Shown piece after piece: positions 1-7,965 of a DNA stretch of 32,223 nt. The DNA is taken from NCBI GenBank assembly GCA_030037755.1, contig JASHQD010000244.1:1-32223 (forward strand), given 5' to 3'. The notes beneath the pieces are model-generated. The model saw nothing but the letters and a program-made list of their open reading frames with translations. It was not told the origin of the DNA and did no database searches. Within the stretch, counting starts at the first letter, position 1; every line of letters begins with the position of its first letter. This DNA comes from Terriglobia bacterium (GTDB lineage Bacteria > Acidobacteriota > Terriglobia > UBA7540). Position numbers and translations under genes: made by a program.

Positions 1-25
1 TATCTCCACCCCGGAGGTCATCGCC

Positions 26-1057
26 ATGCCTTTGCGCCGTTCGCCCGCGCTGACTCCGGCTGCCCTTTGGGCCCGCCGCCTGAATTCCCTCAAATCCACC
101 GGACCCCGTACCGCCCGCGGCAAAGCCTGGTCGTGCCTGAACGCCTTGCGGCATGGTGAACGCAGCCGGCGGCGGACCTTTCGCGACAAGCTCGCCCGCA
201 CCGGCGACGCCGAGGCGGTGTATTTCTTCGACTTCATTTTCGAGGAGCTTCTGAGGTCGCACGAGAACCCCAGCGAGTTCGTGTGGCGGCGTCTGGAGTC
301 CCTGGCGGTGCGCGCGTGGTGCATTGAAAGCGGCCGGCGAGGCCGGAAAGTGGCGAAAACATGCCTACGAACGAAGCTGGAAAGTGGAGTGGGCATATAT
401 AGATACGCGGCAAATTTCGTAGTGCCCCGGCGCCTGACGATCACCAACAAGGCCGGATGGGGCTTTGCACTCATCAATCCGGCGCCGTCGCGCCGGCGCC
501 GGGCGCGTTATGGCTGGGTTCCGGACGTTGAGGACCTGGAAGGGAAGCCGCCGAAGGCCCGGCGGGTGCGGGAGGACTGCAAATCCGGCTCGCAAATCGT
601 ACGCCGCGTGCCGCCGCAGTGTCGGGCCGTTCCTTCTGGTCCCTCCGGAGGTTCACCGCAAGCCGACCGATCACGCTGGGATGCGATCTGCAAGGCCGCA
701 GGCCGGATCGGAAGCGCCATTTTAGGCACACTGGGATGGAAATCGGCCTCAGCTGTAGCGGCCGTGTCCTCACGGCCGGAAGATCTGCGCGCCGAGGCGG
801 CGGTGAGGACACCGCCGAGCGAAAGCTCGATACCTGTAGCGGCCGTGTCCTCAGGGCCGGAAGATCTGCGCGCCGAGGCGGCGGTGAGGACACCGCCGCT
901 ACAGCACGGGTCGTGGTGGCGGCCGCGGGACCCGTTATTAGAAGATCTCGAAGACTACGAATCGGAGTCCCCGGAGGAATTTCTCTTCCGGCACAAGGTC
1001 CTCGCCAGGATCGCCATGGCAGCAGCGCGGCATTCCCGGCGGACTTGTTGGAAGTGA
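26..1057 (+). CDS. hypothetical protein with 'NSLKSTGPRTARGKAWSCLNALRHG' N-terminal motif; C-terminal part encoded by repeat DNA
   Basis: Long ORF; N-terminal STGPRTxxGK...NALRHG motif is recurrent in Acidobacteria-type hypothetical proteins (recalled). The C-terminus contains the duplicated peptide AAVSSxPEDLRAEAAVRTPP, encoded by a palindromic DNA repeat. Confidence 0.5.
   Translation: MPLRRSPALTPAALWARRLNSLKSTGPRTARGKAWSCLNALRHGERSRRRTFRDKLARTGDAEAVYFFDFIFEELLRSHENPSEFVWRRLESLAVRAWCIESGRRGRKVAKTCLRTKLESGVGIYRYAANFVVPRRLTITNKAGWGFALINPAPSRRRRARYGWVPDVEDLEGKPPKARRVREDCKSGSQIVRRVPPQCRAVPSGPSGGSPQADRSRWDAICKAAGRIGSAILGTLGWKSASAVAAVSSRPEDLRAEAAVRTPPSESSIPVAAVSSGPEDLRAEAAVRTPPLQHGSWWRPRDPLLEDLEDYESESPEEFLFRHKVLARIAMAAARHSRRTCWK
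753..904. repeat. two tandem copies (81-bp period) of a REP-like palindromic repeat GTAGCGGCCGTGTCC...GGCGGTGAGGACACCGCCG
   Basis: ctgtagcggccgtgtcctca.ggccggaagatctgcgcgccgaggcggcggtgaggacaccgccg occurs at 753 and again at 834; the second copy ends ccgctacag. Confidence 0.85.
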
Positions 1058-1119
1058 TGTTGATTGACACCGGAATTGGGCCGGGCAATGAACTGTCGAC
1101 TGTCAACTGTCGACTGTGA
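1051..1119. repeat. direct-repeat copy 1 ending in phased heptads ACTGTCG/ACTGTCA/ACTGTCG/ACTGTGA
   Basis: GAAGTGATGTTGATTGA...GAACTGTCGACTGT matches 1244-1296 at about 41 of 53 positions with a constant offset of 193; four 7-bp units at 1092-1119. Confidence 0.75.
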
Positions 1120-1243
1120 GCCGACCGCTCGACGGTCCTCGGGTCGTCCGGCCAGCTATGCTAAAATTTCAAGGTCGGACTTTTTTCACGCGCTCGAGCG
1201 CAGTTCACAACAGCGGCAGCCCGCGCTATCGGGCAAACTGTCA

Positions 1244-1312
1244 GAACTGATGTTGATCGAAACAAGAATCCGGCTCAGCGGTGAACTGTCGACTGTTGAC
1301 GGTCAAGTGTCT
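1244..1312. repeat. direct-repeat copy 2 ending in phased heptads, immediately upstream of rimO
   Basis: GAACTGATGTTGATCGA...GAACTGTCGACTGTTGACGGTCAAGTGTCT; four 7-bp units at 1285-1312. Confidence 0.75.
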
Positions 1313-1319
1313 GTGATCT

Positions 1320-2828
1320 ATGCCTAAAGTGGGAATGGTCAGTTTGGGCTGTCCCAAGAACCTCGTGGACAGCGAAGTGATGCTCGGGCAGCTTGCCGCC
1401 CGCGGATGGGAGTTGGTGTCGGCGCCTGAAGAGGCCGACGTGTTGATCGTTAACACCTGCAGCTTCATCGAGCCCGCCAAGCAGGAATCCATCGAAACCA
1501 TTCTGGAGATGGCGGGGCACAAAACGTCGGGCAAAGCCCGGCGTCTCGTGGTGGCCGGATGCCTCGTGGAGCGTTATCGCCAGGAGATTCTCAAGGAGAT
1601 TCCCGAAGTCGATTTCGTCATCGGCACCAACGAGCTGGAGCGCGTGGTTGAAGCCTGCGAGCCGCGTGCCGATTCGAACTCCGCGCCGGACGGCAACGGA
1701 AAGCACGCCGGGCGCAGCTTGAGCCATCCTTTTGACCCGTATCTCTATACCGAATTCACGCCCCGCGTCCTTTCCACGCCTTCTTATTTCGCTTATCTGA
1801 AGATCGCCGAAGGCTGCGATCATCCTTGCAGTTTCTGCGTGATTCCGCAAATGCGGGGCAAGTTTCGCTCGCGCCGGTTCGAGTCTGTGTTGCGCGAAGG
1901 GGAAAATCTGGCGCGGCAGGGTGTGCGCGAACTGGTCCTGGTAGGACAGGACACCACCAGCTACGGAGCCGATCTCGGCTTGCGCGACGGCTTGGCAATG
2001 CTTCTGGAGGAGCTTGCCCGCATTCCGGAACTGGTATGGGTGCGGTTTCTCTACTGCTATCCGAACCGCCTGACCGATCGTTTGATCGAAGCCGTGGCGG
2101 GATCGCCCAAAGTCGCCCGCTACTTTGATATCCCGCTGCAGCACGCCAGCCGCGCCGTGCTGAAGGGGATGCGTCGAGGCTCCGAGGGCGCCCAATTTCT
2201 GAAGATGCTCGGCAAGATTCGGTCTGCGATCCCCGACGTGACGCTGCGCACCACCATGATCGTCGGATTCCCCGGCGAGACGGATGACGATTTCAGGGCG
2301 CTGTGCGATTTCGTGGAGCAGGCCGAGTTGGATCATCTGGGCGTGTTCACGTATTCGAACGAGGAGTCCAGTGCGGCCTTCGGCTTGCCGGGAGCGGTGC
2401 CGAAACGAGTTGCCGAGAGCCGCCGCCGCAAGATTCTGAGCCTGCAGCGGCGTATATCGCGCCGGAAGCTTCGCAGTCGCATCGGCCAGCGCGTGCCGGT
2501 CCTGGTCGAAGGGCGCGCGGAAGAAACAGACCTGTTGTTCACGGGGCGGCTCGAATCGCAGGCGCCGGAGATCGACGGCCGCGTGTTGATCAACGATTTC
2601 GAGGGTACGGAGCCAGTCGCGGGCGAATTCCGCTGGGCCACGATCACCGAGACGGCGGACTACGACCTGGTCGCGCGGCTTGAAGCCGGCCGTTTTGCAG
2701 ATTTGCTGACGAGAGACGTTACTGCGGAGCCCAGGAGCGTGCCCTCAGGCGCGGGGCGGCTGGTTCAGATCCAGCCTGCTGGCGTCGTCCGCGATGCAGC
2801 GGGTAGTGTCCCGATTTCGACGCTGTAG
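1320..2828 (+). CDS. rimO: ribosomal protein S12 methylthiotransferase RimO
   Basis: MPKVGMVSLGCPKNLVDSEVMLG N-terminus; radical SAM CxxxCxxC (CDHPCSFC); MIVGFPGETDDDF; TRAM-like C-terminus. Confidence 0.95.
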   Translation: MPKVGMVSLGCPKNLVDSEVMLGQLAARGWELVSAPEEADVLIVNTCSFIEPAKQESIETILEMAGHKTSGKARRLVVAGCLVERYRQEILKEIPEVDFVIGTNELERVVEACEPRADSNSAPDGNGKHAGRSLSHPFDPYLYTEFTPRVLSTPSYFAYLKIAEGCDHPCSFCVIPQMRGKFRSRRFESVLREGENLARQGVRELVLVGQDTTSYGADLGLRDGLAMLLEELARIPELVWVRFLYCYPNRLTDRLIEAVAGSPKVARYFDIPLQHASRAVLKGMRRGSEGAQFLKMLGKIRSAIPDVTLRTTMIVGFPGETDDDFRALCDFVEQAELDHLGVFTYSNEESSAAFGLPGAVPKRVAESRRRKILSLQRRISRRKLRSRIGQRVPVLVEGRAEETDLLFTGRLESQAPEIDGRVLINDFEGTEPVAGEFRWATITETADYDLVARLEAGRFADLLTRDVTAEPRSVPSGAGRLVQIQPAGVVRDAAGSVPISTL

Positions 2829-2907
2829 CGGCGGTGTCCGCACCGCCGGAAGATTTGTGATGTGGGCGCGGCGGTGAGGACACCGCCGCTACAGCGTCGA
2901 AATCGGG
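2810..2907. repeat. REP-like inverted repeat, 30-bp perfect arms (2810-2839 and 2878-2907)
   Basis: cccgatttcgacgctgtagcggcggtgtcc is exactly reverse-complementary to ggacaccgccgctacagcgtcgaaatcggg; pairing continues inward after one mismatch. Confidence 0.9.
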
Positions 2908-2934
2908 GAGTACGCGAACGTATGCGGTGTTGTT

Positions 2935-3144
2935 GTGCGTTGTCCGATCTGTAACCGCGAGACTACGTGGGAAGGGAACCGGTGGCGGCCTTTCTGCAGC
3001 GAGCGCTGCCGCCTGGTCGATCTGGACAACTGGCTGGCCGGGCGTTACCGGATCTCATCGGCGGCGAGCGAAGAAGAGGCCGGGAAGCCCGAGGAATCGG
3101 CGGAGAGCGAGGTTGGAGACCGGAACGGCACTGCCGGGGACTAA
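2935..3144 (+). CDS. yacG: DNA gyrase inhibitor YacG, zinc-binding
   Basis: MRCPICNRETTWEGNRWRPFCSERCRLVDLDNWLAGRYRI: CxxC...CxxxC YacG signature; GTG start. Confidence 0.9.
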   Translation: MRCPICNRETTWEGNRWRPFCSERCRLVDLDNWLAGRYRISSAASEEEAGKPEESAESEVGDRNGTAGD

Positions 3145-3616
3145 GCGGCCGGGCTTGGGCGTATGGATCGCTACTTGCGGCGGCCTGGGCTACATTCCTA
3201 TCGCGCCCGGCAGCGCCGGGGCGGCGGTGGGAGCCGGGCTGGTGGTGGCATTGGCGCGGCTTCCGGTGCCGCGCTTCTGGGTTTCGATCGCGATTGCGGT
3301 CGCCGCCCTGGTGATTCTGGCGCTCGGTATACCCTCGGCCACCGCGGCCGAGGCGTACTTTGGCCGCAAGGATCCCGGCCACGTGATCGTGGACGAAGTC
3401 ATGGGCCAGATGATCGCGTTGGTGGCGAGTCCGCGGGCTGGATGGAAATGGCTGCTGGGCGGTTACTTGCTTTTCCGCGTCTTTGACGTGATCAAGCCGT
3501 TTCCGGCGCGGCGTTTGGAGCGCCTGCGTGGCGGCCGGGGCATCATGCTCGACGATTTTGCCGCCGGCATATGGGCGTTGATTGCCCTTAGTCTTCTGAG
3601 ATACGGGCTGAAATGA
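3113..3616 (+). CDS. pgpA: phosphatidylglycerophosphatase A
   Basis: GYIPIAPGSAGAAVG, DPGHVIVDEVMGQMI, FRVFDVIKPFPARRLERLRGGRGIMLDDFAAG are PgpA motifs. Start is uncertain; in-frame TTG at 3113 chosen, ORF open from 2927. Confidence 0.85.
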   Translation: METGTALPGTKRPGLGVWIATCGGLGYIPIAPGSAGAAVGAGLVVALARLPVPRFWVSIAIAVAALVILALGIPSATAAEAYFGRKDPGHVIVDEVMGQMIALVASPRAGWKWLLGGYLLFRVFDVIKPFPARRLERLRGGRGIMLDDFAAGIWALIALSLLRYGLK

Positions 3617-4680
3617 CACTCTGGAAGAAGAACAGCAAACCCGGCACGGGTGGTCAAGGCGCGGCGGCAGGTCGGCCCCGGATCGAGCGCGTGACGCCGC
3701 TCGCGGCCATTTCCGGCGGCGAGATCGCCCTGCGCGGGCACGGCTTCACCGAGAACGGTCATCTGCGTCCGCAGGTCCGTTTCGGCGACCTCGCGGCAAA
3801 TGTGGTGTTCAGCTCGACGAACCACCTGGTGGTACGCGTGCCGGAAGGCGTCACCAGCGGCAACCTGACCGTTGACAACGGCCGCGCCGTGAGCGCGCCG
3901 GTCTCCGTTGCGGTCGGGTTAACGATCGCCGAGGGCCTCCATCCCGTCGCCAATCCCGCGGTGGATGCGGCGGGAAACATCTTCAGCACCTTGAGCGGCG
4001 GACGCGGGCAGAAGACGCCGGTTTCGGTCTTCAAGGTCGACAACAACCGTTCGATGCGGCCGTTCCTGACCGACATCATGAACGCCACCGGCCTGGCCTT
4101 TGACCGCGACGGATTCCTGTACGTTTCCAGCCGGCTCGACGGCGTGGTCCACCAGGTAACCCCCGACGGCCAGCGCGAGACCTATGCCGAGGGCATGGGC
4201 GTCGCCACCGGGCTCGCTTTCGACAGCGACGGCAATCTCTACGTGGGCGATCGCAGCGGCACGATTTTCAAGATCAGTCCGGAGCGGCAGATTTTTGTCT
4301 TTACCACGCTCGAGCCGAGCGTCGCCGCGTACCATCTGGCCTTTGGGCCCGACCGGCACCTCTACGTGACCAGCCCGACCACTTCGAGCTTCGATCAGAT
4401 ATTGCGCGTCTCGCCCGCGGGCGACGTCTCCTGCTTCTATCGGGGCCTCGGACGCCCCCAGGGCTTGACCTTCGACGCCCAGGGAAACCTGTACGTCGCC
4501 GCCAGCCTGGCCGGTAATCGCGGCGTGGTCCGCATGACGCCGCAGGGCCGCGACGCGGAAGTGGTGATCTCGGGGCAGGGTATCGTGGGCTTGGCGTTTA
4601 CGCCGCACCGCTCGCTCGTGGTCGCGACCGGCGACTCGCTGGTGGAGCTGTTTCTGGACGTCGAGGGATTGGGACATTGA
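3613..4680 (+). CDS. IPT/TIG-domain plus NHL/SMP-30-like beta-propeller protein
   Basis: N-terminal IPT/TIG-like segment (ITPLAAISGGEIALRGHGF style) then repeated TGLAFDxDGxLYVxxR propeller blades; start overlaps pgpA end. Confidence 0.75.
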   Translation: MTLWKKNSKPGTGGQGAAAGRPRIERVTPLAAISGGEIALRGHGFTENGHLRPQVRFGDLAANVVFSSTNHLVVRVPEGVTSGNLTVDNGRAVSAPVSVAVGLTIAEGLHPVANPAVDAAGNIFSTLSGGRGQKTPVSVFKVDNNRSMRPFLTDIMNATGLAFDRDGFLYVSSRLDGVVHQVTPDGQRETYAEGMGVATGLAFDSDGNLYVGDRSGTIFKISPERQIFVFTTLEPSVAAYHLAFGPDRHLYVTSPTTSSFDQILRVSPAGDVSCFYRGLGRPQGLTFDAQGNLYVAASLAGNRGVVRMTPQGRDAEVVISGQGIVGLAFTPHRSLVVATGDSLVELFLDVEGLGH

Positions 4681-4814
4681 GAGATTGAGTGATTGAGTCA
4701 TCGAGCGATGGGGTCATTGAGTTCAACGAGGCCATCCGGCGGCTGGGCAAGGGTCATTCACTCAATCGCTCAATCACTCAATGGCTCAATTCTAGCCACT
4801 AGTCACTAGCCACC
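4668..4814. repeat. intergenic 7/8-bp periodic inverted repeat (ATTGAGTG family) filling the gap before cinA
   Basis: ATTGAGTGATTGAG (4684-4697) is exactly reverse-complementary to CTCAATCACTCAAT (4769-4782); followed by GCCACTAGTCACTAGCCACC. Confidence 0.85.
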
Positions 4815-4819
4815 GCCTC

Positions 4820-6055
4820 ATGGACGCCGAAATCATCGCCGTCGGTTCCGAGCTTCTTACCCCTTTCCGGCAGGACACCAATTCGCTTTATCTCACAGGC
4901 AAGCTGAATAGCCTCGGAATCGAGGTGCGGTTCAAGACCATCGTGGGCGACGACCGCGAGCGCCTGGCCGCGTCGCTGCGGCAGGCCATCGAGCGCTCCG
5001 GGCTTGTGATCCTGACCGGCGGGCTCGGCCCCACCGAAGACGACGTCAACCGCGAGGTCGTCGGTGACGTGCTCGATCGCCCCTTGCTCGAGGTGCCGGA
5101 GCTTCGGAAGAGTCTCGAGGAGCGCTGGGCGAAGCTCGGGCGCGCCATGCCCGCCAATAATCTCCGCCAGACGCTGGTGCCGCGGGGCGCGGAGTGGCTG
5201 CCCAACTCGCGAGGTACGGCGCCCGGACTGTGGATCGAGCAGGACGAACGCATCCTCGTGCTGCTGCCGGGTCCGCCGTGGGAACTCGAAGCCATGTTCG
5301 AGGCGGAATGCATACCCCGGCTCGCGAGGCGCGCCGGCGGAACGCGAATCCGCACGCGCACCTACAAGGTGGTCGGATTGCCGGAGTCCGAAGTCGACCG
5401 GCGGATTGCTCCGGCGTTCAAGCAGTACACCAATCCCGAGACCACGATCCTTTCGGTGCTGGGCACGATCGAGGTTCATCTGCGCGCTCACGGATCGAAC
5501 GACGCGGAGGCCGACGCCCTGCTCACGGAACTCGGCGACAAGTTTGAGCTTGCGCTCGGCGACCACATCTTCTCGAGCCGCGGCGAATCGCTCGAGGAAG
5601 TGGTGGGGATGTACCTGGTCATGAAGCAGAAGACCGTGGCCACCGCCGAGAGTTGCACCGGCGGGCTGGTGGCTGAACGCCTGACGCGCGTCCCGGGAAG
5701 CTCGAGCTTCTTCGTTGGCGGCGTGGTCGCTTATAGCAACGATCTGAAGACGCGCCTCGTCGGCGTGCCGGCGGAACTGATCGCCTCCGAGGGCGCGGTG
5801 TCGCAACCGGTGGCGCAGGCGCTGGCGGAGGGTGTTCGACGCCGCACCGGCGCATCCGTCGGCATCGGTATCACCGGCATCGCGGGTCCCAGTGGCGGCA
5901 CGCCGGAGAAGCCTGTGGGATTGGTGTTCATCGCGCTTGCCGATGATCGCTCAACGGAGGTGCGGCGGTTCCAGTTTCCCGGCGACCGCGAACGTATCCG
6001 CACGTGGTCGTCGGTGGCGGCGCTGGAGATGATTCGAAGAAGGGTGAGGGAGTGA
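4820..6055 (+). CDS. cinA: CinA family protein (MoaB/CinA-N domain plus nicotinamide-nucleotide amidase domain)
   Basis: MDAEIIAVGSELLTPFRQDTNS; LTGGLGPTEDDVNRE; C-terminal TVATAESCTGGLVAERLTRVPGSS...GIAGPSGGTPEKPVG. Confidence 0.93.
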   Translation: MDAEIIAVGSELLTPFRQDTNSLYLTGKLNSLGIEVRFKTIVGDDRERLAASLRQAIERSGLVILTGGLGPTEDDVNREVVGDVLDRPLLEVPELRKSLEERWAKLGRAMPANNLRQTLVPRGAEWLPNSRGTAPGLWIEQDERILVLLPGPPWELEAMFEAECIPRLARRAGGTRIRTRTYKVVGLPESEVDRRIAPAFKQYTNPETTILSVLGTIEVHLRAHGSNDAEADALLTELGDKFELALGDHIFSSRGESLEEVVGMYLVMKQKTVATAESCTGGLVAERLTRVPGSSSFFVGGVVAYSNDLKTRLVGVPAELIASEGAVSQPVAQALAEGVRRRTGASVGIGITGIAGPSGGTPEKPVGLVFIALADDRSTEVRRFQFPGDRERIRTWSSVAALEMIRRRVRE

Positions 6056-6072
6056 GAAATCTGCGATCCGGA

Positions 6073-6252
6073 ATCTTGAATCTGGAATCTTGAATCTTGA
6101 ATCTTGAATGGGAAATCGTGAATGGTGAATAGGAAATAGTGAATGGTCAATTGTGAATTGTGATTAGCTGCCGTTCCGCGGAGTAGAGAACACGGGGAAG
6201 GTTCAAAAATCTGGATCATTCACCATTTACAATTCACTATTTACCATTCATC
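6073..6252. repeat. phased heptad array: 13 units ATNNTGA-type (6073-6163) plus 5 inverted-orientation units (6218-6252)
   Basis: Units without indels: ATCTTGA ATCTGGA ATCTTGA x3 ATGGGAA ATCGTGA ATGGTGA ATAGGAA ATAGTGA ATGGTCA ATTGTGA ATTGTGA; then ATTCACC ATTTACA ATTCACT ATTTACC ATTCATC. Confidence 0.9.
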
Positions 6253-6292
6253 CCGTACCACCCCTCTACTCGCTGTTCGGTATTCGCTCGCC

Positions 6293-6868
6293 ATGCGACT
6301 CTTCATCGCCATCGACCTCCCCGATTCCATCCGCGCGGCGCTGTCGCGTGAACAAGCGCGTCTGCGAGCCGCGTGCGCCGGAAACAAGGATATCCGCTGG
6401 ACGCGTCCTGAAGGCGTGCACGTCACGCTGAAGTTTCTGGGCGAGGTCGCGGCGCCGCGTCTGCCCGAGGTTATCGGCGTGTTAAGCAAGTTCGGTTCAT
6501 TCGATTCTTTCGAAATCGAAGTGGCGGGATTCGGATTCTTCCCCAGCGCGCGCCGGCCGCGCGTCTTCTGGGCCGGGTTGGAAGCGCCGCCGGCGCTCGC
6601 CCATCTCGCCGGCAGAATCGAAGCGGCCATGGAGCCGCTCGGTTTTCCGAGGGAAGATCGGGAGTTTCACCCCCATCTGACGCTGGCCCGGATCGAAAGC
6701 CAGCGCCCGCAGCCGGTCCTGCAGGCCGCGCTCGACCAAGGCGGCCCCGCCAACTTCGGACGATTCGCCGCCTCGGAATTCTTCCTCTTCGAGAGCAAAC
6801 TCAAGCCGGGCGGTGCGGAGTATTCCAGGCTGGCGCGCTTCGCAGGCTCTGATGGATCATCGTCATGA
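6293..6868 (+). CDS. thpR: RNA 2',3'-cyclic phosphodiesterase (2'-5' RNA ligase/LigT family)
   Basis: MRLFIAIDLPDSIRAAL; HVTLKFLGEV and HPHLTLARI HxTx-type motifs. Confidence 0.92.
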   Translation: MRLFIAIDLPDSIRAALSREQARLRAACAGNKDIRWTRPEGVHVTLKFLGEVAAPRLPEVIGVLSKFGSFDSFEIEVAGFGFFPSARRPRVFWAGLEAPPALAHLAGRIEAAMEPLGFPREDREFHPHLTLARIESQRPQPVLQAALDQGGPANFGRFAASEFFLFESKLKPGGAEYSRLARFAGSDGSSS

Positions 6869-6935
6869 CCGGACTGCTGAGCGCCGTGGCAGCCTATCTT
6901 ATCGGATCGATTCTTTCGGTTATCTTATCGTGCGC
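6865..6935 (+). pseudogene. decayed 5' remnant of plsY (glycerol-3-phosphate acyltransferase)
   Basis: MTGLLSAVAAYLIGSI in one frame, then FGYLIVR in the next frame after an apparent 1-nt loss at 6913-6914; intact PlsY proteins have AYLIGSIPFGYLIVRL. No downstream PlsY motifs. ATGA overlap with thpR stop. Confidence 0.65.
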
Positions 6936-6972
6936 TGTTCTATGCGATCGGATTTTCGACCTTCGACTTCTC

Positions 6973-7413
6973 TCACGATTTCGCCGCCGCGGCCGCGGGA
7001 GTACAGAACTGATCGAACGCGCGCGTCAAGTCGTCGGCGATCGAGTACGGGTCGCGTCCTTCGATGTCGCGGCGCTCCATCATGAATAGCAGCTTGCCGT
7101 CGCGCAGCAGGGCGATCGAGGGCGAAGACGGCGGATAGCCGGTGAAATAGCCGCGCGCACGGTCCGTAGCCTCGCGGTCCTGGCCCGCAAAGACGGTCGT
7201 CAGGTTGTCCGGACGATTCGCGTTGTTCAGCGCCGCGGCCACGCCGGGCCGGGCTTTGCCTGCCGCGCAGCCGCAAATCGAGTTGACCACCACCAGCGTG
7301 GTTCCCGGGCTCTGGGTCAGGGCCGCGTCCACCTCCTCAGGCGTGCGCAGCTCGCGAAAGCCGATGCTGGTAAGTTCTTCGCGCATGGGCGCGACAAATT
7401 CTTCAGGATACAT
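6973..7413 (-). CDS. BrxA/BrxB family bacilliredoxin (YphP/YqiW)
   Basis: MYPEEFVAPMREELTSIGFRELRTPEEV; CGC motif in VVNSICGCAAGKARPG. ATG at 7413 preceded by aaggag on the minus strand, so this start is preferred over 7479. Confidence 0.9.
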   Translation of the reverse strand: MYPEEFVAPMREELTSIGFRELRTPEEVDAALTQSPGTTLVVVNSICGCAAGKARPGVAAALNNANRPDNLTTVFAGQDREATDRARGYFTGYPPSSPSIALLRDGKLLFMMERRDIEGRDPYSIADDLTRAFDQFCTPAAAAAKS

Positions 7414-7712
7414 TCCGGCACTCCTTGGTCGGATGGATTGGGGGGAAATAAAGCTGTTCTTGATCGAGTCCGTGCTCACGGTTTGAATTCCTCTGGTTTA
7501 TTACTCGCTTGAATCAAGCCCGCCTTCAGTGATTTGATGTGCGGGCACACCGGTTCGATTCTAGGGTCCCGGTCCGTCGGCCGTCAAGGTGCCAGCTCTG
7601 ACAAGAAAACGACATCGCATTGACGAGCATTTCACAGATTCCTGACAACACGGTCCGCACGATGCCATAGCCTCGACATGTAGGACGGCACTAGGTCCTG
7701 CGGAGGCGGTGT

Positions 7713-7817
7713 ATGGAAAGAACAGGGATGCTCGAATCGATTGGCAAAGCGCTGTCGATCATTGCTGCGGCGATGTGTGTGCTGGGACTGCTGGTCGCGA
7801 TCGCCGGTATGCTTTAA
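7713..7817 (+). CDS. small 34-aa single-TM hydrophobic peptide
   Basis: MERTGMLESIGKALSIIAAAMCVLGLLVAIAGML; GGAGG-type RBS (gcggaggcggtgtATG). Below the length cutoff of the ORF track. Confidence 0.45.
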   Translation: MERTGMLESIGKALSIIAAAMCVLGLLVAIAGML

Positions 7818-7965
7818 CGAGGAACTAGGGAATCGGGAGCAGTGAATGGTGGCGCGGCGATCAGGCCGCTGCGGGTCATCTCCCGTTGGCCTTAATGTCC
7901 AGCGGCCCGAAGGCTCGTCTCGACTCAACCGTCCCGGACATGAGTCAACGCCCCGCATCGCTGGC

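Noticed and set aside
753-904. CRISPR-like array
   Set aside because: Only two units, palindromic and contiguous, with no unique spacers and no cas genes in the window.
1275-2336. 353-aa minus-strand ORF opposite rimO
   Set aside because: rimO is unambiguous on the plus strand; antisense ORF is His/Arg/Gly-biased noise.
6073-6163. CRISPR or iteron-type replication origin
   Set aside because: Units are 7 bp and degenerate; no Rep gene or DnaA-box cluster nearby; similar arrays recur at many gene ends.
5731-6219. Minus ORF with peptide SQLTIHYFLFTIHDFPFKIQDSRFQIQDSGSQ
   Set aside because: It is simply the translation of the heptad DNA array; reported as a DNA repeat instead.
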